The notes under the pieces were generated by a model. It saw only the letters and a program-made list of their open reading frames with translations. It searched no databases and was not told where the DNA came from. The translations under genes and the position numbers were made by a program. A stretch of 64,000 bases of DNA from an uncultured Dysosmobacter sp. (GTDB lineage: Bacteria; Bacillota; Clostridia; Oscillospirales; Oscillospiraceae), in assembly GCA_934590165.1 (NCBI GenBank), contig CAKTOO010000007.1:1-64000 (forward strand). Reading direction: 5' to 3'. Positions 15,553 to 24,041 of the stretch are shown here, piece after piece. Numbering within the stretch: the stretch's first letter is position 1; each line of letters starts with the position of its first letter.

Positions 15553-18129
15553 ATGAAGCAAGAGAAAAACCTTTGGCAGAAGACCCGGATGGAGCTGCTG
15601 CGGGACCTGGCCTGTTCCGACACCGGCCTGACGGCGGCGGAGGCTGGCGAGCGGCTGGCAAAGTTTGGCCCCAACGAGCTCCGGGGCGGCCGCCGGAAAA
15701 GCAACCTGCGGATCTTTTTCCAGCAGTTTGCCGACTTTCTGGTCATCATTTTGATCCTGGCGGCGGTGGTGTCCGCGATCCTGGGGGATGTGGAGAGTAC
15801 CATTGTGATTCTGGCGGTCATTACCATGAACGCCGTCCTGGGCACGGTCCAGACGGTGAAGGCCGCAGCGTCCCTGGACAGCCTGAAGCGGATGTCCGCT
15901 CCTACCGCCAAGGTGGTGCGGGATGGGCAGGTCCTTCAGATTCCCGGCCGGGAGGTAGTACCCGGGGACATGGTGGTGCTGGAGGCGGGTGACAGCGTTT
16001 GCGCTGACGGCCGCCTGCTGGAGTGCGCCAGTTTGAAATGTGATGAGAGCGCGCTCACCGGCGAAAGCCTGCCGGTGGAAAAGAGCACTGGTGAAATTCC
16101 GGAGAACGTGCCTCTGGGCGACCGGAAGAACATGGTGTTCTCCGGCAGCTTTGTTACATATGGACGGGCAAAGCTTCTGGTGACAAGCACCGGCATGGAT
16201 ACGGAGATGGGGAAGATCGCCGCCCTGCTGAAAAGCACGGAGGAGAAAAAGACGCCCCTGCAGGTGAGCCTGGACCAGTTCGGGCGAAAGCTCTCCATTG
16301 GCATTTTGATCATCTGTGCCGTGCTGTTTGCCGTCAGTGTGCTGCTGCGGGGAGAAAACATCATGAACGCCTTCCTCTTTGCCGTGGCCCTGGCGGTGGC
16401 GGCCATCCCGGAGGCCCTTTCCTCCATCGTCACCATCGTGTTGTCCTTCGGCACCCAGAAAATGGCACGGGAGCACGCCATCATACGCAAGCTCCAGGCA
16501 GTGGAGGGCCTGGGCAGCGTGTCCATCATCTGCTCCGATAAGACCGGCACCCTGACCCAGAACAAAATGACCGTCCAGAAGCTGTATGTGGGCGGAAAGG
16601 TCATTCCGGCCCGGGAGGCGGATTTCCACGATCCCGTTCAGGAGCCTCTGCTGCGGTCAGCCCTGTTGTGCAGCGACGCCACCGTCAATGAAAACGGCGA
16701 GGTGGGCGACCCCACGGAGACTGCCCTGGTGCGGCTGGGGGAGGACAACGGCTTTGACGAGGAGATCACCCGGGACCGCTGGCCCCGCCTGACAGAGATC
16801 CCCTTCGATTCCGAACGCAAGCTCATGTCCACGGTCCATCGCCTCTCCGGCGGGCTGATGATGGTCACCAAGGGCGCTGTGGATGTGTTGTTGGACCGCT
16901 GTGTCCTCTCCGCCGAAGAGAGAGCAAAGGTGGAGGCGGTCAATGAGCAGTTCTCCGGTGAGGGACTGCGGGTGCTGGCCTTTGCCTGCCGCCCCATGGA
17001 CCGGGCGGAGGTGAGCCTGGAGGACGAAAACGGACTGGATTTTCTGGGGCTCATCGCCATGATGGACCCGCCCCGGGAGGAGAGCCGCGGGGCGGTGGCC
17101 GAGTGCATTGCCGCCGGTATCCGGCCCGTCATGATCACCGGTGACCACAAGGTTACAGCCGCCGCCATCGCCAGGGACATCGGCATCCTGACAGAAGATA
17201 CCGAGGCGGTGGAGGGCTCCATGCTGGACGGCATGAGCAATCAGGAGCTGCGCCGCCTGGTCCCCCGGGTATCCGTATATGCCCGGGTGTCTCCGGAGCA
17301 TAAGATCCGCATCGTGAAAGCCTGGCAGGACCTGGGCAACCTGGTGGCCATGACCGGCGACGGTGTCAACGACGCCCCGGCGCTGAAGCAGGCGGACATC
17401 GGCGTGGCCATGGGCGTCACCGGCACGGAGGTGGCCAAGGACGCAGCCGGCATGGTGTTGACGGATGACAACTTTGCCACCATCGTCAAGGCGGTGAAAA
17501 ACGGCCGCAACGTGTATGCCAACATCAAGCGGGCCATCCAGTTCCTGCTCTCCGGCAATGCCGCCGGCATCCTGACGGTGCTGTACGCCTCCCTCATGGG
17601 TTTGCCGGTGCCCTTTGAGGCGGTGCACCTGCTGTTCATCAACCTGCTGACGGACTCCCTCCCGGCCATCGCCCTGGGACTGGAGCCCCCCACGGACCTG
17701 GTGATGCGGGAGCGGCCCCGCCCCCGGGACGAGGGGATTCTGACAAAGCCCTTCCTTACCAGCGTGGCGTTAGAAGGCTTGGTCATGGCCGCGGCCACCA
17801 TCACCGCCTTCCATCTGGGCCTGAACGCCGGCGGCGCGGCGGCAGGCAGCACCATGGCCTTCGCCACGCTGTGCCTTTCCCGCTTGTTCCACGGCTTTAA
17901 CTGCAAATCCGCAAGACCGGTCCTGCTGACAAAGAAGCTCTGGAACAACACGTACCTGCTGCTGGCCTTTGCAGCAGGCGTGGTATTGCTGGGCGGCGTG
18001 CTGCTGGCGCCGGCTTTGGAGCCGCTGTTCCGGGTGACGTCGCTGTCTTGGGGTCTCATGGGTGCCATTGTGGGGCTGGCCTTTGGGTCCATGGCGGTCA
18101 TCCAGCTGCTGAAGGCCTTTCGTGCCTGA
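15553..18129 (+). CDS. P-type cation ATPase, probably Mn2+/Ca2+ exporter
   Basis: An 858-residue P2-type ATPase. The phosphorylated Asp329 lies in CSDKTGTLTQNKMTV; TGES, MTGDGVNDAPALKQADIGVAMG and ten membrane segments are present. Membrane helix 4 has PEAL and helix 6 has NLLTDSLPAIALGLE, as in calcium pumps. By sequence alone it would be called a calcium-translocating ATPase. The yybP-ykoY leader points to Mn2+ as the physiological cargo, as in other riboswitch-linked ATPases. ATG 15553 with AAGGAAG upstream starts after the terminator; the frame is open to 15451 but that part is the riboswitch. Confidence 0.92.
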   Translation: MKQEKNLWQKTRMELLRDLACSDTGLTAAEAGERLAKFGPNELRGGRRKSNLRIFFQQFADFLVIILILAAVVSAILGDVESTIVILAVITMNAVLGTVQTVKAAASLDSLKRMSAPTAKVVRDGQVLQIPGREVVPGDMVVLEAGDSVCADGRLLECASLKCDESALTGESLPVEKSTGEIPENVPLGDRKNMVFSGSFVTYGRAKLLVTSTGMDTEMGKIAALLKSTEEKKTPLQVSLDQFGRKLSIGILIICAVLFAVSVLLRGENIMNAFLFAVALAVAAIPEALSSIVTIVLSFGTQKMAREHAIIRKLQAVEGLGSVSIICSDKTGTLTQNKMTVQKLYVGGKVIPAREADFHDPVQEPLLRSALLCSDATVNENGEVGDPTETALVRLGEDNGFDEEITRDRWPRLTEIPFDSERKLMSTVHRLSGGLMMVTKGAVDVLLDRCVLSAEERAKVEAVNEQFSGEGLRVLAFACRPMDRAEVSLEDENGLDFLGLIAMMDPPREESRGAVAECIAAGIRPVMITGDHKVTAAAIARDIGILTEDTEAVEGSMLDGMSNQELRRLVPRVSVYARVSPEHKIRIVKAWQDLGNLVAMTGDGVNDAPALKQADIGVAMGVTGTEVAKDAAGMVLTDDNFATIVKAVKNGRNVYANIKRAIQFLLSGNAAGILTVLYASLMGLPVPFEAVHLLFINLLTDSLPAIALGLEPPTDLVMRERPRPRDEGILTKPFLTSVALEGLVMAAATITAFHLGLNAGGAAAGSTMAFATLCLSRLFHGFNCKSARPVLLTKKLWNNTYLLLAFAAGVVLLGGVLLAPALEPLFRVTSLSWGLMGAIVGLAFGSMAVIQLLKAFRA

Positions 18130-18133
18130 CACA

Positions 18134-18170
18134 AAAAACGAGAGCACCGCATCTGCGGTGCTCTCGTTTT
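18134..18170. terminator. Bidirectional terminator
   Basis: A 14-bp stem ACGAGAGCACCGCA/TGCGGTGCTCTCGT with a 2-nt loop, preceded by A6 and followed by T4. The stop codon of the convergent membrane protein gene overlaps its end. Confidence 0.92.
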
Positions 18171-18720
18171 AAGCGGGCTGGGAAGCCCGCCGGAACAGGA
18201 CTTTAAACAGCGTGCGGATTAGGAGCTGGATAAAGAACAGCTGAGAGAAGAAGGCGAAGGGGAAATTAAAGCACACCAGCTTTATCCAGTTTGCCAGCAA
18301 TATTGCCAGTTGGAAACCCTGGTAGTATGGATAGTACAAAGCAGCGGCCAAAAGGCTCATGGACGGACACATCAGCCCCACCGTAGCGCAGATGATAGCC
18401 GTTTCAAACAGGACCGGGTGGGTGTCAGCAGGCGGGAACACCCTAGCAGCCAGGCGGAAAGAACAGGGACTGCCCATCAGGACCTCCAGCCCGTAGGCAA
18501 GGAGAAACTCTGCCAGCACAACACTCCAAATGGGCATCATCCGTCCCAGCATATAGACGCCGCCTTGTGCACGGATGGCTGCCAAGACACCGGGGGCGCC
18601 GGTGACTGCCATTAAAGTCGAGCCGTTCACAACGTAAAGACTGTAAAACACATAGGCGTGGACCGTTACGACCACAGTGAGCAAGGCAAATATCATCCGT
18701 TCCAACTGATTTTTGGGCAT
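18169..18720 (-). CDS. DUF2798-like membrane protein
   Basis: 183 residues with four hydrophobic helices. The opening MPKNQLERMIFALLTVVVTVHAYVFY resembles DUF2798 proteins, which have two copies of a two-helix unit. No function is established for the family. ATG 18720 follows AAAGGAGG by 10 nt; an open frame continues upstream to 18831 without a ribosome binding site. The gene is monocistronic and convergent with the ATPase gene. Confidence 0.7.
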   Translation of the reverse strand: MPKNQLERMIFALLTVVVTVHAYVFYSLYVVNGSTLMAVTGAPGVLAAIRAQGGVYMLGRMMPIWSVVLAEFLLAYGLEVLMGSPCSFRLAARVFPPADTHPVLFETAIICATVGLMCPSMSLLAAALYYPYYQGFQLAILLANWIKLVCFNFPFAFFSQLFFIQLLIRTLFKVLFRRASQPA

Positions 18721-18976
18721 AGGGGAGTTCCTCCTTTGTTTTTGACCGACGCAAAAAAACACAAGAGGCCGAGGCACGAAAATCCGGGAAAACATAGGTT
18801 CCGTAATCAGATTTACGTGTGTGCGCACCACTTGTGTCGTTTATGTGTCGGTATATGATTGTAAGAACAGTATACCACAGGCCACGTTTGGATTTCAAAT
18901 GGTTTTGATTTTTCTTTCCAGGGCTTTTTTTTGCTTTGGAACACGGGTATAATGATGGACAAAGGAGAGATGCCTG

Positions 18977-19444
18977 ATGATCAACTCCACCCTTTGCTAC
19001 CTGGAGCGGGGAGATGCGTACCTGATGCTCCACAGGGTGAAAAAAGTCAACGATATGAACCATGACAAATGGATCGGCGTGGGCGGCAAATTTGAGGAAG
19101 GGGAGAGCCCTGAGGACTGCATTCTCCGGGAGACCTTTGAGGAAACGGGGCTCCGGCTGACAGCGTACCGCTACCGTGGCCTGGTGACGTTTGTCTCCGA
19201 CCAGTATCCCACGGAGTATATGCACCTGTTCACCGCCAGCGGCTGGACCGGCACGCCCCATGAGTGCGACGAGGGAGAGCTGGCCTGGATCAAAAAAGCG
19301 GACCTGCTGTCTCTGCCCCTCTGGGAGGGAGACAAGATCTTTTTGCGGCTGTTGGACACGAATGCCCCCTTTTTCTCTTTAAAGCTGCGCTATGAGGGCG
19401 AACGTCTGGTCCAGGCGGTGCTGAATGGGGAGAGGATCGTATGA
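18977..19444 (+). CDS. NUDIX hydrolase (MutT-like)
   Basis: 155 residues with a complete Nudix box, GGKFEEGESPEDCILRETFEETGL at residues 37-60, which binds Mg2+ and hydrolyses a nucleoside diphosphate linked to another group. The opening NSTLCYLERGDAYLMLHRVKK and later CDEGELAWI resemble 8-oxo-dGTP diphosphatases of the MutT/MTH1 type. Promoter -10 TATAAT is at 18948-18953 with a poor -35. AAAGGAGAG precedes the start. It begins a three-gene operon with overlapping ends. Confidence 0.88.
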   Translation: MINSTLCYLERGDAYLMLHRVKKVNDMNHDKWIGVGGKFEEGESPEDCILRETFEETGLRLTAYRYRGLVTFVSDQYPTEYMHLFTASGWTGTPHECDEGELAWIKKADLLSLPLWEGDKIFLRLLDTNAPFFSLKLRYEGERLVQAVLNGERIV

Positions 19445-19818
19445 AAAAACTGCTGCTGTTTGGCTTTGATGACCTGCCCGCCGTGCTGGCGGTGGCCTCC
19501 GCCGTGACACCCATGGGCATCGAGGCGGTGCCGGTGGGCCGGCGGGAATATGACCGGCCTCTGGAGGTGCTGGCGGGCCTTGCTCCCGGCGGGGAAGCAT
19601 CAGATTCCGTCCCAGGCCCCTTGGGCGGGAGGATGATCGTTTTGTGCGGCCTGGAGGACCAGCTGGACACGGTGCTGCCGGCACTGGCAAAGGCCGGAGC
19701 CGGACCGGAGTGCCTGAAAGCAGTGCTGACGGCCCACAACCACCGCTGGAGTGCCCGGAAGCTGTTCATGGAGCTGGACCGGGAGCGGCGGGCGTTTCAA
19801 AGGGGAGGCCGGCCATGA
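19441..19818 (+). CDS. DUF3783 family protein
   Basis: 125 residues matching the small DUF3783 family of Firmicutes: opening KKLLLFGFDDLPAVLAVASAV, a middle region MIVLCGLEDQLDTVLPALAKAGAGP and a C-terminal KAVLTAHNHRWSARKLFMELDRER segment. Function is unknown. The start overlaps the Nudix gene stop (ATGA), and the stop overlaps the next start in the same way, so the three products are likely made in similar amounts. Confidence 0.78.
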   Translation: MKKLLLFGFDDLPAVLAVASAVTPMGIEAVPVGRREYDRPLEVLAGLAPGGEASDSVPGPLGGRMIVLCGLEDQLDTVLPALAKAGAGPECLKAVLTAHNHRWSARKLFMELDRERRAFQRGGRP

Positions 19819-20249
19819 AGATCCTGATCTCTGCCTGCCTGCTGGGGGTCCGCTGCCGCTATGACGGGGCCTCCAAAGCCCATCCCCTGGTTTCCGCCCT
19901 GGCGGAGCGGCATATGCTGGTGCCCGTGTGCCCGGAGCAGCTGGGCGGTCTTGCTACGCCCCGCCCTCCCGCGGAGCGGCGGGACAGCCGTGTGGTGACG
20001 GAAAGCGGTGCAGATGTGACGAAAGAGTACCGGCGGGGCGCGGAAGAAACATTGAAGTTATGTAAACTTCTTGACTGCCAGGCTGCCGTTTTGAAGGAGC
20101 GCAGCCCCTCTTGCGGCCGGGGACTGGTGTACGACGGCACCTTTACCGGCACCCTGACGGCAGGCGACGGCGTGACGGCGGCGCTGCTGGAGAAGCACGG
20201 CATTCCGGTATACGGGGAATCCCAGCTTGAAGAACTGCTGAAAAAATAG
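19815..20249 (+). CDS. DUF523 family protein
   Basis: 144 residues of the DUF523 family: ISACLLGVRCRYDG near the N terminus, PVCPEQLGGLATPRPPAE and LKERSPSCG. Conserved cysteines at Cys9 and Cys14, in CPEQ and in SPSCG suggest a metal or iron-sulfur site, but this is inference. GGGGAGG lies upstream of ATG 19815. An open frame extends to 19644 inside the previous gene and is not used. It is the last gene of the Nudix operon and is followed by a terminator. Confidence 0.85.
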   Translation: MKILISACLLGVRCRYDGASKAHPLVSALAERHMLVPVCPEQLGGLATPRPPAERRDSRVVTESGADVTKEYRRGAEETLKLCKLLDCQAAVLKERSPSCGRGLVYDGTFTGTLTAGDGVTAALLEKHGIPVYGESQLEELLKK

Positions 20250-20254
20250 AGGAA

Positions 20255-20289
20255 ACGGGGCGCCGGTCAACGGCGTTTCGTCATTTTTT
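20255..20289 (+). terminator. Terminator of the Nudix operon
   Basis: An 11-bp stem with three G-U pairs (20255-20265 with 20271-20281), 5-nt loop GTCAA, then CATTTTTT. Confidence 0.65.
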
Positions 20290-20335
20290 ACAATTCTCGA
20301 CGCCTTTTTTATCTGAGGGTCATGGAAAAGGGACC

Positions 20336-20364
20336 TTGCAATACGTCATACCTTTCTGTATAAT
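20336..20364 (+). promoter_or_regulatory. Promoter of the uracil permease leader
   Basis: TTGCAA at 20336-20341 and TATAAT at 20359-20364 with a 17-bp spacer. Transcription would start near 20371, less than 10 nt before the leader ribosome binding site. Confidence 0.8.
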
Positions 20365-20395
20365 AAGGCAAAATAACGAAAGGAGGGACCGCGTG

Positions 20396-20461
20396 ATGCT
20401 GTTTGGAAAGTACGGAATGTGCGAGACGGGTTTCTCTTTTTCTTATTTTTCCCATGCTTGA
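20396..20461 (+). CDS. Leader peptide of the uracil permease operon (proposed)
   Basis: A 21-codon ORF starting MLFGKYGM and ending FSFSYFSHA, with a perfect AAAGGAGG 9 nt before ATG 20396 (a GTG lies one codon earlier). The codons for the last third sit in a T-rich tract (20431-20450, 16 of 20 T). The TGA stop at 20459-20461 touches the first base of the downstream terminator stem. This matches the E. coli pyrBI leader: when UTP is low, polymerase would stall in the U-rich tract, the ribosome would catch up and cover the terminator arm. No sequence similarity is claimed; the argument is architectural. Confidence 0.6.
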   Translation: MLFGKYGMCETGFSFSYFSHA

Positions 20462-20489
20462 CCGGCCATTGGTGCCGGTATTTTTTTTT
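20461..20489 (+). terminator. Attenuator before the uracil permease
   Basis: ACCGGC at 20461-20466 pairs with GCCGGT at 20474-20479, loop CATTGGT, then A and nine T. A ribosome stopped at the leader stop codon would cover the 5' arm. I see no PyrR-type binding loop in the leader. Confidence 0.85.
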
Positions 20490-20525
20490 GCCCGACGACT
20501 GTCGAAATAGGAGAGGAGAAAAAAC

Positions 20526-21905
20526 ATGAAAGAGAAGAAAACCGTTGTGGGCCAGCAGCCCATCCGGGATGCCCGGACGCTGGGCGTGCCCAAGATGCTC
20601 ATTCTGGGCCTCCAGCATATGTTCGCCATGTTCGGCGCCACGGTGCTGGTGCCTATCCTGGTCCAGAGCTACGGCCTGCCCCTCAGCATCCAGACCACGC
20701 TGTTTTTCGCCGGCATCGGTACCCTGTTTTTCCATATCTGCACCAAAATGAGAGTCCCCGCTTTCCTGGGCTCCTCCTTCGCTTTCCTGGGCGGTTTCGC
20801 CGCCATGGGCGCTATGGACAGCGGCATGTACGCTGCCATGGAGCCTGCTGAAAAGCTCCAGTATGCCTGCGGCGGCATCGTGGTGGCGGGCCTTTTGTAT
20901 GTGGTGCTGGCCGCCATCATCAAGGCGGTGGGTGTCCACAGGGTCATGCACTACCTGCCTCCCGTTGTCACCGGCCCCATCATCATCCTCATCGGCTTGA
21001 ATCTGGCACCCTCCGCCGTGTCCAACGCCTCCACCTGCTGGTGGCTGGCCCTGGTGTCCATCGCCGTCATCGTGGTGGCCAACATCTGGGGCAAGGGCAT
21101 GGTGAAGATCATCCCCATCCTGCTGGGCGTGGTGATCCCCTATGTGGTGGCGCTGGTGTTCCGCATGGTGGACTTCTCCGGCCTGGATGTGCAGGGGCTG
21201 TTCGGCGGCACAACGCCACTGCTGGGCTTCCAGCCCTTTGTGACGAACTTCTCCGGCAGTGTGGCCAAGTTCGACGTTTCCGCCATCCTGGTGATGGCCC
21301 CCATCGCCATCGCCTCCATGATGGAGCACATCGGCGACATGTCCGCCATCTCCGCCACCGTGGGTGAGAACTACATCGAGGACCCCGGCCTGCACCGCAC
21401 CCTCATCGGCGACGGTATCGCCACCTCCCTGTCCGCCATGTTCGGCGGTCCCGCCAACACTACCTACGGCGAGAATACCGGCGTGCTGGTCCTCTCCCGG
21501 GTCCATGACCCCAAGGTTATCCGTTTGGCCGCCCTGTATGCCATCATCTTGTCCTTCAGCCCCGCCTTCGCCTACCTGGTCAACACCATTCCCGCGGCCA
21601 TCATCGGCGGCGTCAGCTTCATTCTGTACGGCATGATCTCCGCCATCGGCGTGCGGAACGTGGTGGAGAACCAGGTGGACTTCACCAATAGCCGCAACCT
21701 CATCATCGCGGCTGTCATCCTGGTGTGCGGCCTGGGCTTCACCAACGGCCTGACCTTCCAGGTGGGCGGCGCCTCCATCACTTTGACGTCCCTGGCCATT
21801 GCCGCAATCGCCGGCATCATTCTCAACGCCATCCTGCCCGGAAACGACTTCCATTTCGGCAAGAGCGCCAACTCCGACTCCTCCGCCAACCTGGGCCAGT
21901 ATTGA
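20526..21905 (+). CDS. uraA: Uracil/xanthine permease UraA family
   Basis: A 459-residue nucleobase:cation symporter of the NCS2 family with about 14 membrane segments, predicted to import uracil with protons. Family motifs include LGLQHMFAMFGATVLVP, FLGSSFAFLGGF and the long block MEHIGDMSAISATVGENYIEDP...GDGIATSLSAMFGGPANTTYGENTG, which holds the two substrate-site glutamates (EHIGD and YGENTG). These match uracil permeases better than xanthine permeases. GGAGAGGAG precedes the ATG. It is transcribed alone from the attenuated promoter at 20336 and ends in a strong terminator. Confidence 0.92.
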   Translation: MKEKKTVVGQQPIRDARTLGVPKMLILGLQHMFAMFGATVLVPILVQSYGLPLSIQTTLFFAGIGTLFFHICTKMRVPAFLGSSFAFLGGFAAMGAMDSGMYAAMEPAEKLQYACGGIVVAGLLYVVLAAIIKAVGVHRVMHYLPPVVTGPIIILIGLNLAPSAVSNASTCWWLALVSIAVIVVANIWGKGMVKIIPILLGVVIPYVVALVFRMVDFSGLDVQGLFGGTTPLLGFQPFVTNFSGSVAKFDVSAILVMAPIAIASMMEHIGDMSAISATVGENYIEDPGLHRTLIGDGIATSLSAMFGGPANTTYGENTGVLVLSRVHDPKVIRLAALYAIILSFSPAFAYLVNTIPAAIIGGVSFILYGMISAIGVRNVVENQVDFTNSRNLIIAAVILVCGLGFTNGLTFQVGGASITLTSLAIAAIAGIILNAILPGNDFHFGKSANSDSSANLGQY

Positions 21906-21917
21906 TCCCGCAAAGCG

Positions 21918-21955
21918 CCGGGACGCCGTGAAAGCGGCGTCCCGGTGTTGTTTTT
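21918..21955 (+). terminator. Terminator of the uracil permease gene
   Basis: An 11-bp stem CCGGGACGCCG/CGGCGTCCCGG with a 6-nt loop followed by TGTTGTTTTT. Confidence 0.88.
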
Positions 21956-21987
21956 CAGGGAAAAACAGGAGAAATTGGAAAAGCCGG

Positions 21988-22015
21988 TTGACTTTTCAAG
22001 AAACTCTTATATAAT
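21988..22015 (+). promoter_or_regulatory. Promoter of the lysine riboswitch
   Basis: TTGACT at 21988-21993 and TATAAT at 22010-22015, 16-bp spacer. The transcript would start near 22022, just before the L-box aptamer. Confidence 0.8.
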
Positions 22016-22024
22016 GGACACACC

Positions 22025-22258
22025 AAGCATGATAGAGGCGCGGATGTCAAGAGTAGTCCTTCCTGTACGGACAGGCCCGGGGAAGGAAGAAAGGGGCTTT
22101 CGCCGAGGCTGCGTGTTTCCGCCTGGGGAGCACGGAGCCGGGCCGCGGGAAAATATCCCCCGGACTGTCGTCCCCGCAATGGGACGGAGCGCTGTCGTGA
22201 ATCCATACGTATCAGCGGCCGTATGAAGTCATGACAGAAGTCATGGCTTCATTTTTTT
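22025..22258 (+). ncRNA. Lysine riboswitch (L-box)
   Basis: The conserved lysine aptamer elements occur in order: AGAGGCGCGGATGTCAAGAG, then AGTAGTCCTT, GGGGCTTTCGCCGAGGC, GCGTGTTTCCGCCTGGGGAG, GGACTGTCGTCCCCG and GGAGCGCTGTCGTGAATCC at about 22190. They fold back near 22205. A terminator follows: GAAGTCATGAC (22225-22235) pairs with GTCATGGCTTC (22240-22250), then seven T. Lysine binding is expected to favour termination, so the transporter downstream is made when lysine is scarce. This fills the 369-bp gap between the two permease genes. Confidence 0.95.
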
Positions 22259-22274
22259 GTTGAAGGAGAGAGAT

Positions 22275-24032
22275 ATGATGAAAACCCTGAAACGGCGGCT
22301 GCTACCTTTGCTGACGGTGGCTTTGCTGCTGTGCACGGCACTGACGGTCACCGCCTTTGCCGCGGACCCCACGGAGGAGGCCGGCACCAAAATGATCGAA
22401 TGCCCCGACTGCGGCGGCTCCGGCGCCTGCATGGACTGCTACGGCCTGGACGAGGAGTGCGAGAGCTGCGGCGGGGAAAATATCTGCGCCGCCTGCGGAG
22501 GCAGCGGATATGTGGAGTCCCCCAGCCGGTTTTACAATACCTTCTGGGCGCTGCTGCCCCCTGTCATTGCCATCGCCCTGGCCCTCATCACCAAGGAAGT
22601 ATACAGCTCGCTGTTCGTGGGTATCCTGGTGGGCGGCCTGCTGTATTCCAATTTCGGCTTTGAGGGAACGGTGCTCCACGTGTTCAGCGACGGTATCGTC
22701 TCCGTACTGTCGGACAGCTACAACGTGGGTATTCTGGTGTTTCTGGTGATCTTGGGCACTTTGGTGTGCCTTATGAACAAGGCCGGCGGCTCCGCTGCTT
22801 TCGGCCGGTGGGCGCAGACCCGCATCAAGTCCCGGGTGGGAGCCCAGTTGGCCACCGTCGCCCTGGGCTGCCTTATTTTCATTGATGACTATTTTAACTG
22901 CCTGACGGTGGGCTCCGTTATGCGCCCGGTCACGGATAAGCACCGGGTCTCCCGGGCCAAGCTGGCCTATCTCATTGACGCCACGGCGGCTCCTGTGTGC
23001 ATCATCGCTCCCATCTCCTCCTGGGCCGCCGCCGTGGCGGGCTTCGCGGAGGAGGGACAAGGCCTGAACCTGTTCATCCGGGCCATCCCCTTCAACTTCT
23101 ACGCCCTGCTGACCGTGGTCATGATGGTGGGCATGGCGCTGATGAAGGTGGAGTTCGGCACCATGGCGGTTTTTGAGGAGAATGCCATGGAGAACGGCGA
23201 CCTGTTCTCCGGCCCCAATCCCTATGCCTCTCTGGACGAGGAAGTAGACGAGACCCACGGCCGGGTCATCGACCTGGTGCTGCCCATCGTGGTGCTGGTG
23301 GCCTGTTGCGTCATCGGCATGATCTACTCCGGCGGCTTCTTCTCCTGCGCCGGCTTTGTGGAGGCCTTCTCCGACTCCGACGCCTCCGTGGGCTTGATGC
23401 TGGGCTCCGCCTTCGCCCTGGTGTTTACCTTCGTGTATTATCTCATCCGCCGGGCCATGTCCTTCCGGGACATGATGGGCTGCATCCCCGAGGGCTTCAA
23501 GGCCATGGTGCCCGCCATCCTGATTTTGACCTTTGCCTGGAGCCTGAAGGCCATGACGGATTCCCTGGGTGCCAAGTACTTCGTCCGGGACTTCGTGCAG
23601 GGCGGCGCTGCCAGCATGCAGATGTTCCTGCCGGCTATCGTGTTTCTCATCGGATGCCTGCTGGCCTTTGCCACCGGCACCAGCTGGGGCACCTTCGGAA
23701 TGCTGATCCCCATTGTGCAGAACGTCTTCTCCATGGACAATCCTCTGGCCATCGTCTGCATCTCCGCCTGCATGGCCGGCGCCGTGTGCGGCGACCACTG
23801 CTCTCCTATTTCCGATACCACCATCATGGCCTCCGCCGGCGCCCAGTGCGACCATGTGAACCATGTGTCCACTCAGCTGCCTTATGCCATTACCGCGGCG
23901 GCGGTGAGCTTTGTCAGCTACATCATCGCCGGCTTCATTCCCAACGCCTTCATCGCCCTGCCCATCGCCATCGTGCTGATGCTGGCGACGCTGGCGGTCG
24001 TCAAAATGCTCCATAACAAGGGAAAAAACTGA
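22275..24032 (+). CDS. NhaC-family transporter (probable lysine importer) with a Cys-rich N-terminal domain
   Basis: 585 residues. The transport domain (about 85-580) is NhaC-type with ten or more membrane segments, for example IDDYFNCLTVGSVMRP and APISSWAAAVAG. NhaC proteins are annotated as Na+/H+ antiporters, but those under lysine riboswitches (LysW type) are predicted lysine transporters, and the L-box here supports that. Unusually, residues 1-30 look like a cleavable signal peptide and residues 43-76 carry four CxxC pairs with CxxCxGxG repeats (CPDCGGSG, CAACGGSG), like a DnaJ zinc finger. ATG 22275 follows AAGGAGAG by about 6 nt. Confidence 0.88.
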   Translation: MMKTLKRRLLPLLTVALLLCTALTVTAFAADPTEEAGTKMIECPDCGGSGACMDCYGLDEECESCGGENICAACGGSGYVESPSRFYNTFWALLPPVIAIALALITKEVYSSLFVGILVGGLLYSNFGFEGTVLHVFSDGIVSVLSDSYNVGILVFLVILGTLVCLMNKAGGSAAFGRWAQTRIKSRVGAQLATVALGCLIFIDDYFNCLTVGSVMRPVTDKHRVSRAKLAYLIDATAAPVCIIAPISSWAAAVAGFAEEGQGLNLFIRAIPFNFYALLTVVMMVGMALMKVEFGTMAVFEENAMENGDLFSGPNPYASLDEEVDETHGRVIDLVLPIVVLVACCVIGMIYSGGFFSCAGFVEAFSDSDASVGLMLGSAFALVFTFVYYLIRRAMSFRDMMGCIPEGFKAMVPAILILTFAWSLKAMTDSLGAKYFVRDFVQGGAASMQMFLPAIVFLIGCLLAFATGTSWGTFGMLIPIVQNVFSMDNPLAIVCISACMAGAVCGDHCSPISDTTIMASAGAQCDHVNHVSTQLPYAITAAAVSFVSYIIAGFIPNAFIALPIAIVLMLATLAVVKMLHNKGKN

Positions 24033-24041
24033 AAAAAACAG

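Noticed and set aside
18840..18890. GTATA...TATAC pairs as an operator between the DUF2798 gene and the Nudix gene
   Set aside because: The arms are short and broken; without a second copy it is not distinguishable from AT-rich promoter sequence.
20365..20526. PyrR-binding site in the uracil permease leader
   Set aside because: I found no match to the PyrR anti-antiterminator loop consensus; the leader-peptide model explains the features better.
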